Translations under genes and position numbers: made by a program
In this document: positions 1-8,703 of the stretch, in pieces
Position numbering within the stretch: the first letter of the stretch is position 1
How the letters are laid out: each line of letters starts with the position of its first letter
From: Phytohabitans sp037414955
GTDB taxonomy: Bacteria > Actinomycetota > Actinomycetes > Mycobacteriales > Micromonosporaceae
Direction: 5' to 3'
Assembly: GCA_037414955.1 (NCBI GenBank)
Contig: JBBEWH010000012.1
Coordinates: forward strand, 62,001-126,000
DNA length: 64,000 nucleotides
Notes under the pieces: generated by a model
What the model saw: the letters and a program-made list of their open reading frames with translations, nothing else
Told to the model about the DNA's origin: nothing
Database searches by the model: none

Positions 1-42
1 GAGGAACTCATCCAGCAGCGCGACGATCGTCAACGCGCCTGA
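1..42 (+). CDS. 3' end of an unidentified ORF (partial)
   Basis: Reading from base 1, thirteen codons (EELIQQRDDRQRA) run into a TGA stop at 40-42. The charged tail would fit the end of a regulator or a mobile-element protein, but thirteen residues cannot be assigned. It may be the end of a gene that starts outside the window, or chance. An IS5 remnant begins about 50 bases downstream on the other strand. Confidence 0.25.
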   Translation, partial: EELIQQRDDRQRA

Positions 43-94
43 GCGCCGATCGGCCCCTCCACGCTGACGTACTTAGAGCGACCGTCAATTGGGG

Positions 95-610
95 TTATTT
101 GAGGCGGCGGGTGGTGGGGCGTTGGTCCCAGCGGTAGCGGGTGCGGGCTTGGCGGATGAGGGCACGGACGGTGACGAAGGCGGCGGCGAGGTGGAGCCAG
201 AAGTCGATGACGTAGCCGGCGCGGTCGGTGCAGCGGCGTAGTTTGCCGTAGCCGTTCATCCAGGAGTGGGTGCGTTCGACGGGCCAGCGTCGGGTGTGGC
301 TGATGGGTTCTTGTACGCCTTGCCAGGTGATGTTGTGTCGCAGGTTCATGCTGGCCAGGAGGGTTTCGGTGATCTGCGAGTCGTAGCCGGCGTCGAGGTG
401 GACGGTGACCGGGTGTGGCCATGGGCCGGTCTGTTGTTGAGCGGCGTGCGGGGTGGGGCCCAGTAGTGGGCTGTCGTGACGGTTGGCGCCGGCCGAGACG
501 ATGCCTAGGGGTATGCCGGTGGTGTCGGTGCAGGTGGAGCGTTTGAGGCCGCCTTTGCGGCGGTCGACTGGTGAGGGGCCGGCTTTGTCGCCGCCGCAGG
601 GCACATTCGT
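95..610 (-). pseudogene. IS5-family transposase, C-terminal remnant
   Basis: The minus-strand reading frame contains the block KAGPSPVDRRKGGLKRS, then DTTGIPLG, LDAGYDSQ and a C-terminal RRWPVERTHSWMNGYGKLRR segment. This is the typical order of the DDE catalytic half of IS5-type transposases, with the last Glu in the VERTHSW motif. The N-terminal DNA-binding half and its start are missing: the in-frame sequence above about 610 no longer resembles a transposase. It is therefore a truncated, inactive copy. No clear terminal inverted repeat was seen. A second and different IS5-type copy lies at 34.5-35.3 kb. The family call is firm; the subgroup is not determined. Confidence 0.75.
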
Positions 611-1545
611 GCCCTGACCTGCACCTCTTTCAAGATCAAGGCGCCCCTCACGTAGTAGACGCCCGCATTGACACGGTCCAGGCGACCGGTGGGACACCTT
701 CACGCCAGAGAGCCGGACCCGCAACGCCGGGAACCTTGCGGGAACACGGTTCCACGCTGGCGATCTTGACGCCGTAGCGTGGCTATCACGACGGTAGGAC
801 GTCAAGATTCACAGCGACAAGGCACGCGGCCGCGGCGAGCCGGACGATGCGCGCCTCCCGCACCGGCACGCAAACCCTGGTGCGCGGCGCCGGTAGCGGT
901 GAGGACGTACGCCACGGTGTAGAGGGTGATCGCGGTCAGGGCGGTGGGGTATCCCTCGGTGAAGTCCAGGAGGGAAAGCTCGCCGGCAAGTATTGGGTGC
1001 AGGGCCGGTCGCTGGTGACGCAGAGGTTCGGGTCGGATGGTAGGGCGCCGAACGGGACACCGACGGGGTCCAGGACGCTGGCCGGGTACCACAACGGTGC
1101 GTAGCTGGTGTCAAAGCCGAGCCCGGCGGCGTGGGCGATGGTGAGCGTGCCTGACTGGCGCCAGCCGGTGCCGATCAGCCCACTTCCGCCCGACGCTCCA
1201 CTCTGGCCGGTGCGTTGGCCGGCCGACCAGGCCAACCATGCCAATCGCCAACGCGATCGCGTACTGACCCCGGGTTGGCGTCTCATCGCGTTCCCCTTTC
1301 CGGCGGCACCTCTACAGTCCCTCCATAAAGGGCATGCCGAGGGGACTGAGTGGACACCGCTAGAGAAGCCACTGGCGGATGTCACGGCGGCGGGAGCCAG
1401 CGAAACCGCCCGAGGCGGCCAGCCGAGCCCGCGCTGTCCGCACTGGAGGACAGGGACGCAGCACGCTGCTCGGCGACGCCGCGTACCTTTTGCTGCCGTT
1501 GTTCGGCCAACGTTTCGCTGGCGGCGCGACCGCCGCGGTGGGGGT
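611..1545. other. Decayed DNA, no intact gene
   Basis: No ORF in this stretch has convincing coding character. Short hydrophobic pieces appear in different minus-strand frames (around 930-1000 and 1220-1270) and would fit a frameshifted membrane protein, but I cannot name a family. Around 625-650 the sequence resembles one arm of the hairpin at 8641-8702 (shared GATCAAGGCG...CCCTCA). I read this as eroded genic DNA between the IS remnant and the TetR remnant. Confidence 0.4.
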
Positions 1546-1860
1546 CTACCGGTGGTGTGGGTGTTCGGCGGGCGTGCTGGTGGGGAGTCCGCGCAGAAGC
1601 ATGTCGAGGAAGAGGTCGAAGCGCGGCTCCGTCGGCCCCATGTCGTGTGGGGTCTGGCGGGCGCCGAGCCATTGCACGACGCTGAGCCCGAAGACGTACC
1701 AGCTCTGTTCGGCCATGGCGGGGGTGACGCCCGCGGCCAGGAACGCCGCGATGACTTGGTCTCGTAGGCGGCCGAAGGAGTGCGGGTTGTGCCGGGCCCA
1801 ACTCGCCGCCGTCGTACTGACCAACTCAGCCACGCCCTCCTCGCCGCTGCCGACGGAATC
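1546..1860 (-). pseudogene. TetR-family regulator, C-terminal remnant
   Basis: The frame gives a ligand-binding-type helix set (GVAELVSTTAASWARHN, LRDQVIAAFLAAGVTPAMAE, SWYVFGLSVVQWLGA) and ends with the motif FDLFLDMLLRGL. Actinobacterial TetR regulators with a TetR_C domain very often end in such a motif. The N-terminal helix-turn-helix is absent: upstream the frame meets stops and has no HTH. It would have been a ligand-responsive repressor. The truncation makes it a pseudogene. Family assignment rests on the C-terminal pattern alone, so it is moderately uncertain. Confidence 0.45.
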
Positions 1861-2097
1861 CGGCTACGTCACGGCATTCCTGGCCTCCGCAGGCGTCGCC
1901 GCCCTCGCCTTCACCACCGCACTGACCATCCCCCGCACAACAAGCTGAGGCCCGGACCCGGTGGTATTGAGACGCGCTAGGACGTCGTCCACTTTGCTGA
2001 TCGACCAGCAGGGGCGCTGAGGAGGACGACCGCGTTGAAACGGTCGTAGAACTTCAAGTGGTTCCTCACGCATCGTTGAACGAAGAGTGAGCGTCCA

Positions 2098-2304
2098 TCA
2101 GTCCAGCAGCCCGATGATCCTTTCCTCGATCCAGAGCCACTCCCCGCGGTACGTCTCGTCGGAGAACTCAACATACTCGCGATACTCGCGCCAGCCCGGA
2201 TAATTGGTGTCTACGACGGATAACCGCGGCGGCCAAGTTCGGCGAGCGCCGACGACTTGCCCGTTCCCGACATGCCGGTTACCAAATCTTCGACATCGAC
2301 ACAA
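2098..2304 (-). pseudogene. P-loop ATPase/kinase remnant with frameshift
   Basis: In one minus-strand frame the sequence reads GMSGTGKSSALAELGRRGY and then hits TAG. In the adjacent frame it continues as VVDTNYPGW and ends EWLWIEERIIGLLD at the stop at 2098-2100. Joined, the pieces match the start of small actinobacterial nucleotide-binding proteins (Walker A GxxGTGKSS, then VVDTDY...EWLWREDRI). One indel near 2225 explains the break. The normal protein is roughly 170 residues, so the C-terminal half is also missing. Probably dead. The substrate of this family is not established. Confidence 0.55.
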
Positions 2305-2354
2305 CGTCACCGACCGGTCATCCCAACTCCGCCAGGACAGAGATCGAGGCGTCG

Positions 2355-2933
2355 TTACCGGAGGGTGGGGCGGTAGACGAGCTCCTGGGTGTGGCCGTCG
2401 AGCGTCCGGCTCTCGAGCAGCTCGAGGTCGAAGTCGCCCGCGCCCCCGAGGATCGGGCTGGTCCCGGTCCGACCGGAGATGACGGGGAAGATCGTCACCT
2501 GCAGGCGGTCGACCAGGCCGGCGGCCATCAGTGCCCAGTTCAGCGACAGGCTCGCCGGCGAGCGCAGCGGCACGTCCGACTCCTCCTTGAGCCGGGCGAC
2601 GATGTCTACGGCGTCACCGCTCACGATGGTCGCGTCCGGCCAACCGAGGGTGTCCCGCAATGTGGAGGAGATCACCGTCGCCGGCATGCGCATCGTCCGG
2701 ACGTTCCACTCGTCGAGTGTGTTGGGGTCGATGCCCGAGGACATGATCTCAGCGGTCTCCCGGAAGGTCGTGGCCCCGAAGACCATCCGCTGCTCAGTGT
2801 CGAAGAGAGCGGCGCGGTGCTCGAGCAGTTCAGGGCCCTGCTTGCCCCAGTAGCCGCCCCAGTCGGCGCCCTCGGCGAACGAGCCGTAGCCGTCGAGGGT
2901 GGAGAAGACGTCCCAGGTGTAGACAGCGGTCAT
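2355..2933 (-). CDS. Dihydrofolate-reductase-like RibD_C family protein
   Basis: The 192-residue protein starts at the ATG at 2931-2933, preceded by a strong AGGAGGGA Shine-Dalgarno. A longer in-frame extension upstream has no such signal. It has the RibD C-terminal/DHFR fold pattern: YTWDVFSTLDGYGSFAEG at the N-terminus, MVFGATTFRE near residue 50, a central KEESDVPLRSPASLSLNWAL stretch that replaces the usual GS nucleotide-binding loop, and FPVISGRTG near residue 155. Members are NADPH-dependent reductases of pteridine- or flavin-type substrates, but most actinobacterial paralogues are uncharacterised. The gene is alone on its strand between a pseudogene and an unknown gene. Length is normal for the family. 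Confidence 0.8.
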   Translation of the reverse strand: MTAVYTWDVFSTLDGYGSFAEGADWGGYWGKQGPELLEHRAALFDTEQRMVFGATTFRETAEIMSSGIDPNTLDEWNVRTMRMPATVISSTLRDTLGWPDATIVSGDAVDIVARLKEESDVPLRSPASLSLNWALMAAGLVDRLQVTIFPVISGRTGTSPILGGAGDFDLELLESRTLDGHTQELVYRPTLR

Positions 2934-2964
2934 GTCTGTTCCCTCCTTGCTTCGCAGGCCTGTT

Positions 2965-3663
2965 TTACACGACAACCGGCAGCATTTCGATCCAGCAGGA
3001 CCGGACCTTCGGCGCGAGGATCGCCTGCGCCGCTTCGGCGTCCTGCTGAGTGAGGAACACCCCCGAGCCTGACGCGTGCGGTCGGCCGTCGTCGCCGACG
3101 TCAACCATGAGGACGAAGACATACCGGTACCGGTCCCGGCGGGTCGGCTGGTCGTGGTCCGAGTCGAGCGCGTGGAGGAGATCCTGGACGGACGCCACGT
3201 TGAACCCCGGGTTCAACCCGTACAGCGCCCCCGTCGGCCACTGCGGCAAGTACGCGTCCGCGGTGTTGAAGAAGCTGCCTTGGACCCGGGACAGGATCCC
3301 TTCGTGCCAGCCAAACGCCATGCTGATCACGTAGTCGGATCGACCGTGGCTCTCCAGCATGAACACCCGGTCGCCGCGATCGGCACGCACACCGGGCGTT
3401 GACTCGATGATCGCGTTCGCCTCCAGCGTGGTCGCGCATCTGACCGCTATTCCGGCGTATCCGTCCCGGATCTTGACCGCCTCGACGGGCTTGAACAGCA
3501 GGTCGATGGTTGTGTCGTACTCGTCGTCGGCCGGATTGCTGCGGAGCAGTAACTGGCCGTGGCTCGCGGAGTACGCCTCCATCGAGAAGCGGCGATCGCT
3601 GCGGAAGATCACGGCACCCGGCTTCAGCTCGTGATCTTGTGTGAGCCAACGGTCCGAGACCAT
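2965..3663 (-). CDS. Conserved hypothetical protein
   Basis: A 232-residue acidic, soluble protein. I chose the internal ATG (MVSDRWLTQD); an upstream ATG at 3723 would add 20 residues of low-complexity sequence. No signal peptide or membrane segment is visible. Recognisable stretches are LLFKPVEAVKIRDGYAGIAV, FNTADAYLPQWPTGALYGLN and a C-terminal ASGSGVFLTQQDAEAAQAIL. I do not recognise the family. Codon bias is typical of the genome, which supports it being real. It lies just upstream of the RibD_C protein on the same strand with a 31-bp gap, so the two may share a transcript. Confidence 0.6.
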   Translation of the reverse strand: MVSDRWLTQDHELKPGAVIFRSDRRFSMEAYSASHGQLLLRSNPADDEYDTTIDLLFKPVEAVKIRDGYAGIAVRCATTLEANAIIESTPGVRADRGDRVFMLESHGRSDYVISMAFGWHEGILSRVQGSFFNTADAYLPQWPTGALYGLNPGFNVASVQDLLHALDSDHDQPTRRDRYRYVFVLMVDVGDDGRPHASGSGVFLTQQDAEAAQAILAPKVRSCWIEMLPVVV

Positions 3664-3732
3664 CTCGCCATGATCCCATACGCACGACACGGCAGACGGC
3701 AGACGGGTCGAGCCAGGTGGCACGTCAAAGAG

Positions 3733-4251
3733 TCACGGACGCGCGCTGCTGCGCCCTCTCATGCGCGGACTGGCCAACCAGCCCGCGGCGACCACGAGCA
3801 ACGGCGGGAAGACCAGTGCCGCGATGCCTCCGAAGACCCAAGCCAACGCCGACGGGTCCGAGTCGACGATGCGCGCCGTCACGGTCAGGATCGCGGTGAA
3901 TGCCGCCAGCGGCCCGATCACCCCGACGAAGAACCAGGACAGGTCACCGCTCGCGGCCCGCACATACCGGGCGGCGAACATGACCAACCGACAGCACAGC
4001 GCGATGTAAAGCACGATCGCGACGTCGTGGCGGGTGTCCAGCCACCATCGGGCACCCCACCAGCACAACGCGACCGTGGCGGGCAGAACGAGGAAGAACC
4101 GGGCCCGCAGGACGGTCGTGGCCTGCTCGCTATAGCGACCCGGATCGACGTGTCCGATGTACACGACGTGCGGCGCCACCCAGGCGATCGACAGGATCAG
4201 GAGCTGGGTGGCGGTCAGCACTGCGATGTCGAGGAGCGTGTTACCCGTCAC
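3733..4251 (-). CDS. Small multi-pass membrane protein of unknown function
   Basis: The 172-residue protein has four likely transmembrane segments: residues about 8-28 (AVLTATQLLILSIAWVAPHV), 50-68, 78-96 and 108-130, with a fifth possible near 140-160 (GGIAALVFPPLLVVAAGWLA). The tail SPRMRGRSSARP is basic and probably cytoplasmic. No catalytic motif is seen. It precedes the hypothetical gene 2965-3663 on the same strand, with a gap of about 70 bp from that gene's chosen start. Function unknown; the membrane location is the only safe statement. Confidence 0.6.
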   Translation of the reverse strand: MTGNTLLDIAVLTATQLLILSIAWVAPHVVYIGHVDPGRYSEQATTVLRARFFLVLPATVALCWWGARWWLDTRHDVAIVLYIALCCRLVMFAARYVRAASGDLSWFFVGVIGPLAAFTAILTVTARIVDSDPSALAWVFGGIAALVFPPLLVVAAGWLASPRMRGRSSARP

Positions 4252-4303
4252 TCCAGAGAGGATATCGATCGACGGCTACAAACGGTCCGGATCGAAGTGG
4301 AGG

Positions 4304-4780
4304 ATGGCTACGGCAGCGCTGCGGCTACCGGTCGCCGTCGTGGCACGCACCGGCGCGGGGGTGGGCGAGGTAGCCGATGCCGTCGCTGCGCTCGGCGTAT
4401 AGGTCGTCGCCTTGGCCGCCGACAGCACGGACGAGATGGCGTTGCGGGCCGCCTTGGACGTGGCGGCCGACCAACTTGGCCGACCGGATGTCGTGGTGTA
4501 CAACGCCGCCGTCATCCAGGCCGACTCACTCGGCGAACTGTCCGTGCGCGCGCAGCTGGACGCCTGGGCGGTCAACGTGGCCGGTGCGCTCACCGCCGCC
4601 CCGGGCACGGCCTTCGACCCCGACGACATCGCCGAACACTACTGGCGGTTGCACACCCAGCCACGACAGCGTTGGGAACGGGAAGTCGTCCACGGCGGGC
4701 CGACCGCCACCAGTGATGGGGTGACTCACGCGACGACGCGACCGCGAAAGCCACGGGTCAGCGGCTGCGCCGCCGGATGA
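4304..4780 (+). pseudogene. Short-chain dehydrogenase/reductase (SDR), broken
   Basis: From ATG 4304 the frame gives a degenerate SDR N-terminus (VARTGAGVGEVADAVAALG, in place of TGxxxGIG), then a TAG at 4400-4402. The same frame resumes with VVALAADSTDE and PDVVVYNAAVIQADSLGELS, the SDR NNAG-like loop, and QLDAWAVNVAGALTAA. It then jumps straight to a C-terminal SDR signature PGTAFDPDDIAEHYWRLH. The catalytic Ser-Tyr-Lys block, normally between these, is deleted. One nonsense codon plus an internal deletion make it a pseudogene, with no other frameshift. Its end overlaps the convergent MFS gene. Confidence 0.7.
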
Positions 4781-6002
4781 GTCGGGGCGTGGACAGCCCA
4801 GCGGCCAGGAAGAGGACGGCGAGCACGGCCCATCCGGCCCGTCCGTGGTCGATGGCGGTGGCGGTGACGACAAGGGGCGCGAGCATCGAGCCGAGGGCGG
4901 CGCCGGTCTGGCTGACGCCCTGGTACGCGCCGGCGTTGTCCGGGTCGGCGAGTTCGAAGGCGAGGGTCCAGCTGCCGCCCTCGGAGAGCACCTCGGCGAG
5001 GCTGTGCGCCGCGGTCGCGAGCGCCAGCAGGGCCACGACGACCGCGACGGTGCCCATGGCGGCCGCGGCGTACAGGCCGCAGGCCAGGGCGAGCAACGTG
5101 CCGGCTCGGGCGACCGAACGCCCGGCTGCGGGAAGGTCGCGGGCGCCGCGCGCCGCCCAGACCTGGAGCAGGGACACGATGACGGTGTTGAGGGCCAGGA
5201 GCGCCGCGACGGTCACCGGCGGCGCTGTCGTCCGGCCGGCGACCCACAGGGGTACGCCGACGGTCAGCATGCCGAACTGCATGGTCATCACCGCGTTGAG
5301 TGCGGTCGCGGCGAGGTAGGTGCGGTCGCGCAGCGGGGAGCGGCGTGGGTGCTCTGCCGGCGGCGGGTCGAGGCGGACTGGCGTGACGATCCGGCGTAGG
5401 GACAGCGCGGAGACCAGCAGCAGTGCGGCGGTCGATGCCATCGCCAGCAGGTACGCGGGTCTCGTGCCGATCGCGAGGGCGAGGGCGGCGAGTGCCGTGC
5501 CCAGGCCGATGAAGCAGTTCATGACGACGCGGAGGCGGGCGCGTACCTCGACCCGTTCCGGTCCGGTGAAGCATTCGGCGATCATCGTCGTCAGGGCGGT
5601 GCGCTGCATGGCCTGCTGGCTCACCGCGGCGCAGGCGACGGCGACGAACGCCGCGGGCGTGCTCACCGCGAGGTACGCGAGTAGCGCGAGGCCCTGGCCG
5701 GCGGTGGTGGCCAGCAGGACCCGCCGGGCGCCGACCGCACGGGCCAGGTAACCCGCGCCCAGCGACGCGCCGACGGCTACGGCGCCGGCGATCGTGAGCC
5801 CGAGGCCGACCGTGGTGGCGGTGAAGCCGGCGACGCGGGTGAAGAACAGCACGCTGACGCTGAAGAACACCCCTTTGGACAGCGCCGAGGACATGGTCGA
5901 CCAGGTCAGCGCCCGGGCAACCGGGTCGTCCGGCCGCAGGGTGCGCCGCACCCATTCGCGGGCGGTCGACCGGGCACGGCTTGCGGTGAGACTCACGCCC
6001 AC
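4758..6002 (-). CDS. MFS transporter
   Basis: A 414-residue membrane protein with about twelve hydrophobic helices. Start chosen at the GTG 6000-6002; upstream in-frame codons would overlap the divergent regulator. The loop after helix 2 carries GYLARAVGARRVLLATTAGQ, a variant of the MFS GxLaDrxGRrxxl motif, and a TGPERVEVRARLR segment follows helix 4. No known substrate signature is visible, so drug or metabolite efflux is inferred from family only. It is divergent from the DUF5937/ArsR-type regulator at 6054 with only 51 bp between starts. That arrangement fits a repressor controlling its neighbour. Confidence 0.8.
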   Translation of the reverse strand: MGVSLTASRARSTAREWVRRTLRPDDPVARALTWSTMSSALSKGVFFSVSVLFFTRVAGFTATTVGLGLTIAGAVAVGASLGAGYLARAVGARRVLLATTAGQGLALLAYLAVSTPAAFVAVACAAVSQQAMQRTALTTMIAECFTGPERVEVRARLRVVMNCFIGLGTALAALALAIGTRPAYLLAMASTAALLLVSALSLRRIVTPVRLDPPPAEHPRRSPLRDRTYLAATALNAVMTMQFGMLTVGVPLWVAGRTTAPPVTVAALLALNTVIVSLLQVWAARGARDLPAAGRSVARAGTLLALACGLYAAAAMGTVAVVVALLALATAAHSLAEVLSEGGSWTLAFELADPDNAGAYQGVSQTGAALGSMLAPLVVTATAIDHGRAGWAVLAVLFLAAGLSTPRLIRRRSR

Positions 6003-6053
6003 AGTTATCGCGGAAGCCCGGCCGGTCACACGAATGATGTAGCGTTTTGCTTC

Positions 6054-7034
6054 ATGGTTCGGTACGAGCTGGTCGGCATGGACCTGGCCGACGTGCGGTT
6101 CGCGGTGTCCCCGCTCAACGAGCTGGTCCTGTCCCTGCGCGCCTGGCGCGACCCGGGCCGGTTTCCGCTGCACCTGCGCTGGCTGCACGCCCTGGAAGAG
6201 GCGCGTGGCGGTCTCGACGAGGCCACCCTGTCCGCGCTGACCAACGAGCGGCTGTGGACCCCCGACTTCCTCAACCCGCGTCCGCGCTCGCCGCTGACCC
6301 GCATCGACGACGAGTTGGCCCGGCTGGCCCGCACCGACCCGGCCATCGTCCGGCGCGACCTGCGGGCCGTCCATGGCGACGGGCCACTCGCCGGGCCGCT
6401 ACGCGGGTCCGCGTCGCGTGTGCTCACCCGCGTCGTCGATGCGCTCAGCGGTTACTGGCAGCGCTGCTTCGAGCCACACTGGCCACGGATGCGGGCGCTG
6501 CTCGAAGGCGATGTCACCTACCGGGGACGGCAGATCGCCCAGCGCGGACTCGCGGCGATGTTCGCCGACCTGTCGCGCACGGTCCGGCTCGTCGACAACG
6601 TGGTCGAGGTGACGCTGCGCTCCAAACTGGACTATGCCCGCCCGACCACCGGTGGCCTGACCCTCGTGCCCACCCTCTGGACCACCAACGCGTCGACGCC
6701 CATCTCCGCCGACGAGCCACCGATGATCCTCTACGCCGCGCGCGGCGTAGCCACGCTGTGGGAGCCCCAAGCCCTGCCCGCACCCGACGCCCTCGCCGCG
6801 ATCCTCGGCGCCACCCGGGCCGGGCTGCTCGTCCACCTCGACACGCCCGCCTCCTCCACCGAACTGGCCGCCCGCCTCGGTGTCACGGCGACAGCCGTCA
6901 ACCAACACCTCCGCGCGCTGCGTGACGGCGGGCTGCTGGTCAGTGCCCGGCACGGCCGCTCGATGCTTTACCGCCGCTCCGACCTCGCCGATCGGCTGGT
7001 GGGCCACGACGGCTCGCGCATGGCCGCGGGGTAG
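6054..7034 (+). CDS. DUF5937 / ArsR-type winged-helix transcriptional regulator
   Basis: The 326-residue protein has a long N-terminal domain characteristic of actinobacterial DUF5937 (VRYELVGMDLADVRFAVSPL, then SLRAWRDPGRFPLHLRWL). Its C-terminal winged helix (about residues 262-310: SSTELAARLGVTATAVNQHL, RALRDGGLLVSARHGRSMLY) is of ArsR type. The two domains together are common in Streptomyces and Micromonospora regulators, where the N-terminal part is presumed to sense a ligand. The MFS gene lies divergently 51 bp away. The intergenic sequence has an imperfect dyad (ATGATGTAGC...GCTTCAT) that overlaps the start region and may be the operator. It likely represses the exporter (inference). 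Confidence 0.8.
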   Translation: MVRYELVGMDLADVRFAVSPLNELVLSLRAWRDPGRFPLHLRWLHALEEARGGLDEATLSALTNERLWTPDFLNPRPRSPLTRIDDELARLARTDPAIVRRDLRAVHGDGPLAGPLRGSASRVLTRVVDALSGYWQRCFEPHWPRMRALLEGDVTYRGRQIAQRGLAAMFADLSRTVRLVDNVVEVTLRSKLDYARPTTGGLTLVPTLWTTNASTPISADEPPMILYAARGVATLWEPQALPAPDALAAILGATRAGLLVHLDTPASSTELAARLGVTATAVNQHLRALRDGGLLVSARHGRSMLYRRSDLADRLVGHDGSRMAAG

Positions 7035-7102
7035 ACGATCACATCCCCTTCCGTGCGTAGGCGCGCGATCAGATTGAGGTTGGCGGGCGGGCGGTACCCT
7101 CC

Positions 7103-7279
7103 ATGATCGTGAACCTGGGATGGTCCGATGGCGGGCGCGGTGAACTACGCGCGTCGGATGCCGATCGCGACGAGGTGCGGGGTCTGCTCCAGATCGCCCG
7201 GGACGAGGGGCGGCTCGACGAGCCTGAGTACGGCCGCCGGGTCGACGCGGTACAACCCGCGGCGACCTGGTGCGCCTGA
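7103..7279 (+). pseudogene. Out-of-frame N-terminal DUF1707 repeat
   Basis: From ATG 7103 the frame reads a clear DUF1707 start: GELRASDADRDEVRGLLQIA, then RDEGRLDEPEYGRRVDAV. It then runs out of register into QPAATWCA and a stop. The adjacent frame supplies the missing end of the repeat (TTRGDLVRLTRDLP) and continues as the gene at 7270. A single-base indel near 7250 separates the two. Either the gene has lost its first domain or the reference has a sequencing error here. Confidence 0.6.
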
Positions 7280-8361
7280 CGAGGGACCTGCCCGAGCGCG
7301 GGGACGTGCGGGAGTGGGTCGACGGGATGCGGGTGCGCGGTGCGGACCGCGAGGACGCCCGCCGCTGGCTCGTCGAGGCGGCGGCGCAGGGCCGGTTGAC
7401 TGACCAGGAGTACGAGCGCCGGTTGGCCGCGTTGTCCACTATGGTCACGTACGCCCAGCTGAAGGCTTCGATCGAAGGGTTGCCCGGCTGGTCCGGCACG
7501 CCGCGGGAGGATCAGCTCGCCGGCGCCCCCGACCAGGAGGCCGCGCTGGCGGCGCTCGCCGAGGCGGTGGCCGACGGTCGGGTCGGGCCGGTCGAGGCAG
7601 CCACGCTGGAGGCCGACATCCGGCACGCTCGCCGGGTCGGCACCCTCGACACCCTGGTCGCGGCGCTGTCGGATCGGGTCAGCGACCAGGAACGGCAGGA
7701 CACGGTCGAGGCGCTGGAGGGAGCCCACCGGGACGGCCAGCTGGATGTCATCGAGTACACGGCGCGGGCTGATCAGGCGCGGCAAGCCGCCCGCGATGCC
7801 GAGCTGGCGCCGCTGGTGGCGGATCTCCGGGGCGACGCGCGGCGGCTGACCGAATCCGACCGGCAGACGGTCGCCGACACGCTCAAGCGCGCCCTCGACG
7901 AGGGCAAGTTGGAGCTGGCGGAGTTCGACGAGCGGGTCCGCGCCGCGCACGCGGCCACCACGGCGGCCGACGTGGCGCCGCTGGTGGCCGACCTGGCGAG
8001 CCCGCCGCGGCCCGCGCGGCGGGGCTGGACGGACGCGCTCTTCGACCGCTTCGTGGCCAACTCCGCCCTGATCCCGGCGCCGCGCCACCGGATACTCAGG
8101 CTGGTCTGGAAGACGTCCATCGCGGCCACCCTGCTGGTCTACGTGTACCTCGTGGTGATGTGGAAGACGCGTATCGTACTGATCGGCGGGTGGCTGCCCC
8201 TCTACCTGCTGCTATTGACCGAAACCTTCGTGGTGGGGCTGATGCGGCGGTGGATGAGCGTCAGAAAGCGGTCATCGACGGACTGCTCGCGCGGTTCGAC
8301 CAGTTCCGCGCGAAACAGCCCAGCATCGAGGAGATCACGATCGAGTACCCGGTCACGATAG
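7270..8361 (+). CDS. DUF1707 (SHOCT-like) repeat membrane protein
   Basis: From GTG 7270 this frame carries four more copies of the DUF1707-like unit with the pattern D..R......A...GRL...E...R...A..A.T...L..L: residues about 22-65 (ADREDARRWLVEAAAQGRL), 75-125, 135-185 and 190-238. A basic stretch (PRHRILRLVWKTS) and two transmembrane helices follow (about 275-320). DUF1707 is usually a single N-terminal domain on small actinobacterial membrane proteins, so serial copies are unusual. The last roughly 35 residues are Arg/Ser-rich and overlap the next gene in another frame, so the true C-terminus may be altered by a second frameshift. No enzymatic motif; a scaffold or envelope role is only a guess. 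Confidence 0.6.
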   Translation: MRLTRDLPERGDVREWVDGMRVRGADREDARRWLVEAAAQGRLTDQEYERRLAALSTMVTYAQLKASIEGLPGWSGTPREDQLAGAPDQEAALAALAEAVADGRVGPVEAATLEADIRHARRVGTLDTLVAALSDRVSDQERQDTVEALEGAHRDGQLDVIEYTARADQARQAARDAELAPLVADLRGDARRLTESDRQTVADTLKRALDEGKLELAEFDERVRAAHAATTAADVAPLVADLASPPRPARRGWTDALFDRFVANSALIPAPRHRILRLVWKTSIAATLLVYVYLVVMWKTRIVLIGGWLPLYLLLLTETFVVGLMRRWMSVRKRSSTDCSRGSTSSARNSPASRRSRSSTRSR

Positions 8362-8627
8362 GTGAGGGGGAGAAAGAGAAAACCCTCAAGAAGGTGGCGC
8401 TGATCAAGGTCAACTTCCAGGGGTACGGAACCGGCGAGATCCTCCACCCGGACCTGGCGGAAGAGATCACCCGCCTGATGTGGCTCAGTCGACTCAACCC
8501 GCTCGAATGTTTCTGGCTCGCGGATGGCTCCTCATCCTGGAAGACGGTATGGCTGTTCGGGACCGACGGCGAGGAGTTGCGGCACCGCTACGGCCCGCGC
8601 CCCTACGGTCCGTACCAGGAGGACTGA
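8250..8627 (+). CDS. Hypothetical protein, charged
   Basis: A 125-residue ORF from GTG 8250 (VDERQKAVIDGLLARFDQFR). It overlaps the end of the DUF1707 gene by 112 bases in another frame and could equally be that gene's original C-terminal domain separated by a frameshift. Its content is convincing protein: SIEEITIEYPVTIGEGEKEK, VALIKVNFQGYGTGEI, then RLNPLECFWLADGSSSWKTV and a Pro/Tyr-rich tail GPRPYGPYQED. No domain recognised. It ends 13 bases before a long hairpin that probably terminates this transcript. Confidence 0.5.
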   Translation: MDERQKAVIDGLLARFDQFRAKQPSIEEITIEYPVTIGEGEKEKTLKKVALIKVNFQGYGTGEILHPDLAEEITRLMWLSRLNPLECFWLADGSSSWKTVWLFGTDGEELRHRYGPRPYGPYQED

Positions 8628-8640
8628 TCGGTGACTCAGC

Positions 8641-8702
8641 ACCCATGATCAAGGCGTCCCTCAAGTCGTGCTAGCGACTTGAGGGACGCTTTGATCATGG
8701 GT
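8641..8702. terminator. Bidirectional hairpin terminator
   Basis: A 28-bp stem (arms 8641-8668 and 8675-8702) with a 6-nt loop TGCTAG, nearly perfect with one G-T-type mismatch. It lies between the convergent ends of the gene ending at 8627 and the FG-GAP gene ending at 8704, so it can serve both. No T-run follows, as is usual for actinomycete terminators. Confidence 0.8.
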
Positions 8703-8703
8703 G

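Noticed and set aside
30..422. Pro/His/Arg-rich ORF on the minus strand at the left end
   Set aside because: It overlaps the IS5 transposase remnant in another frame and is low-complexity; a shadow.
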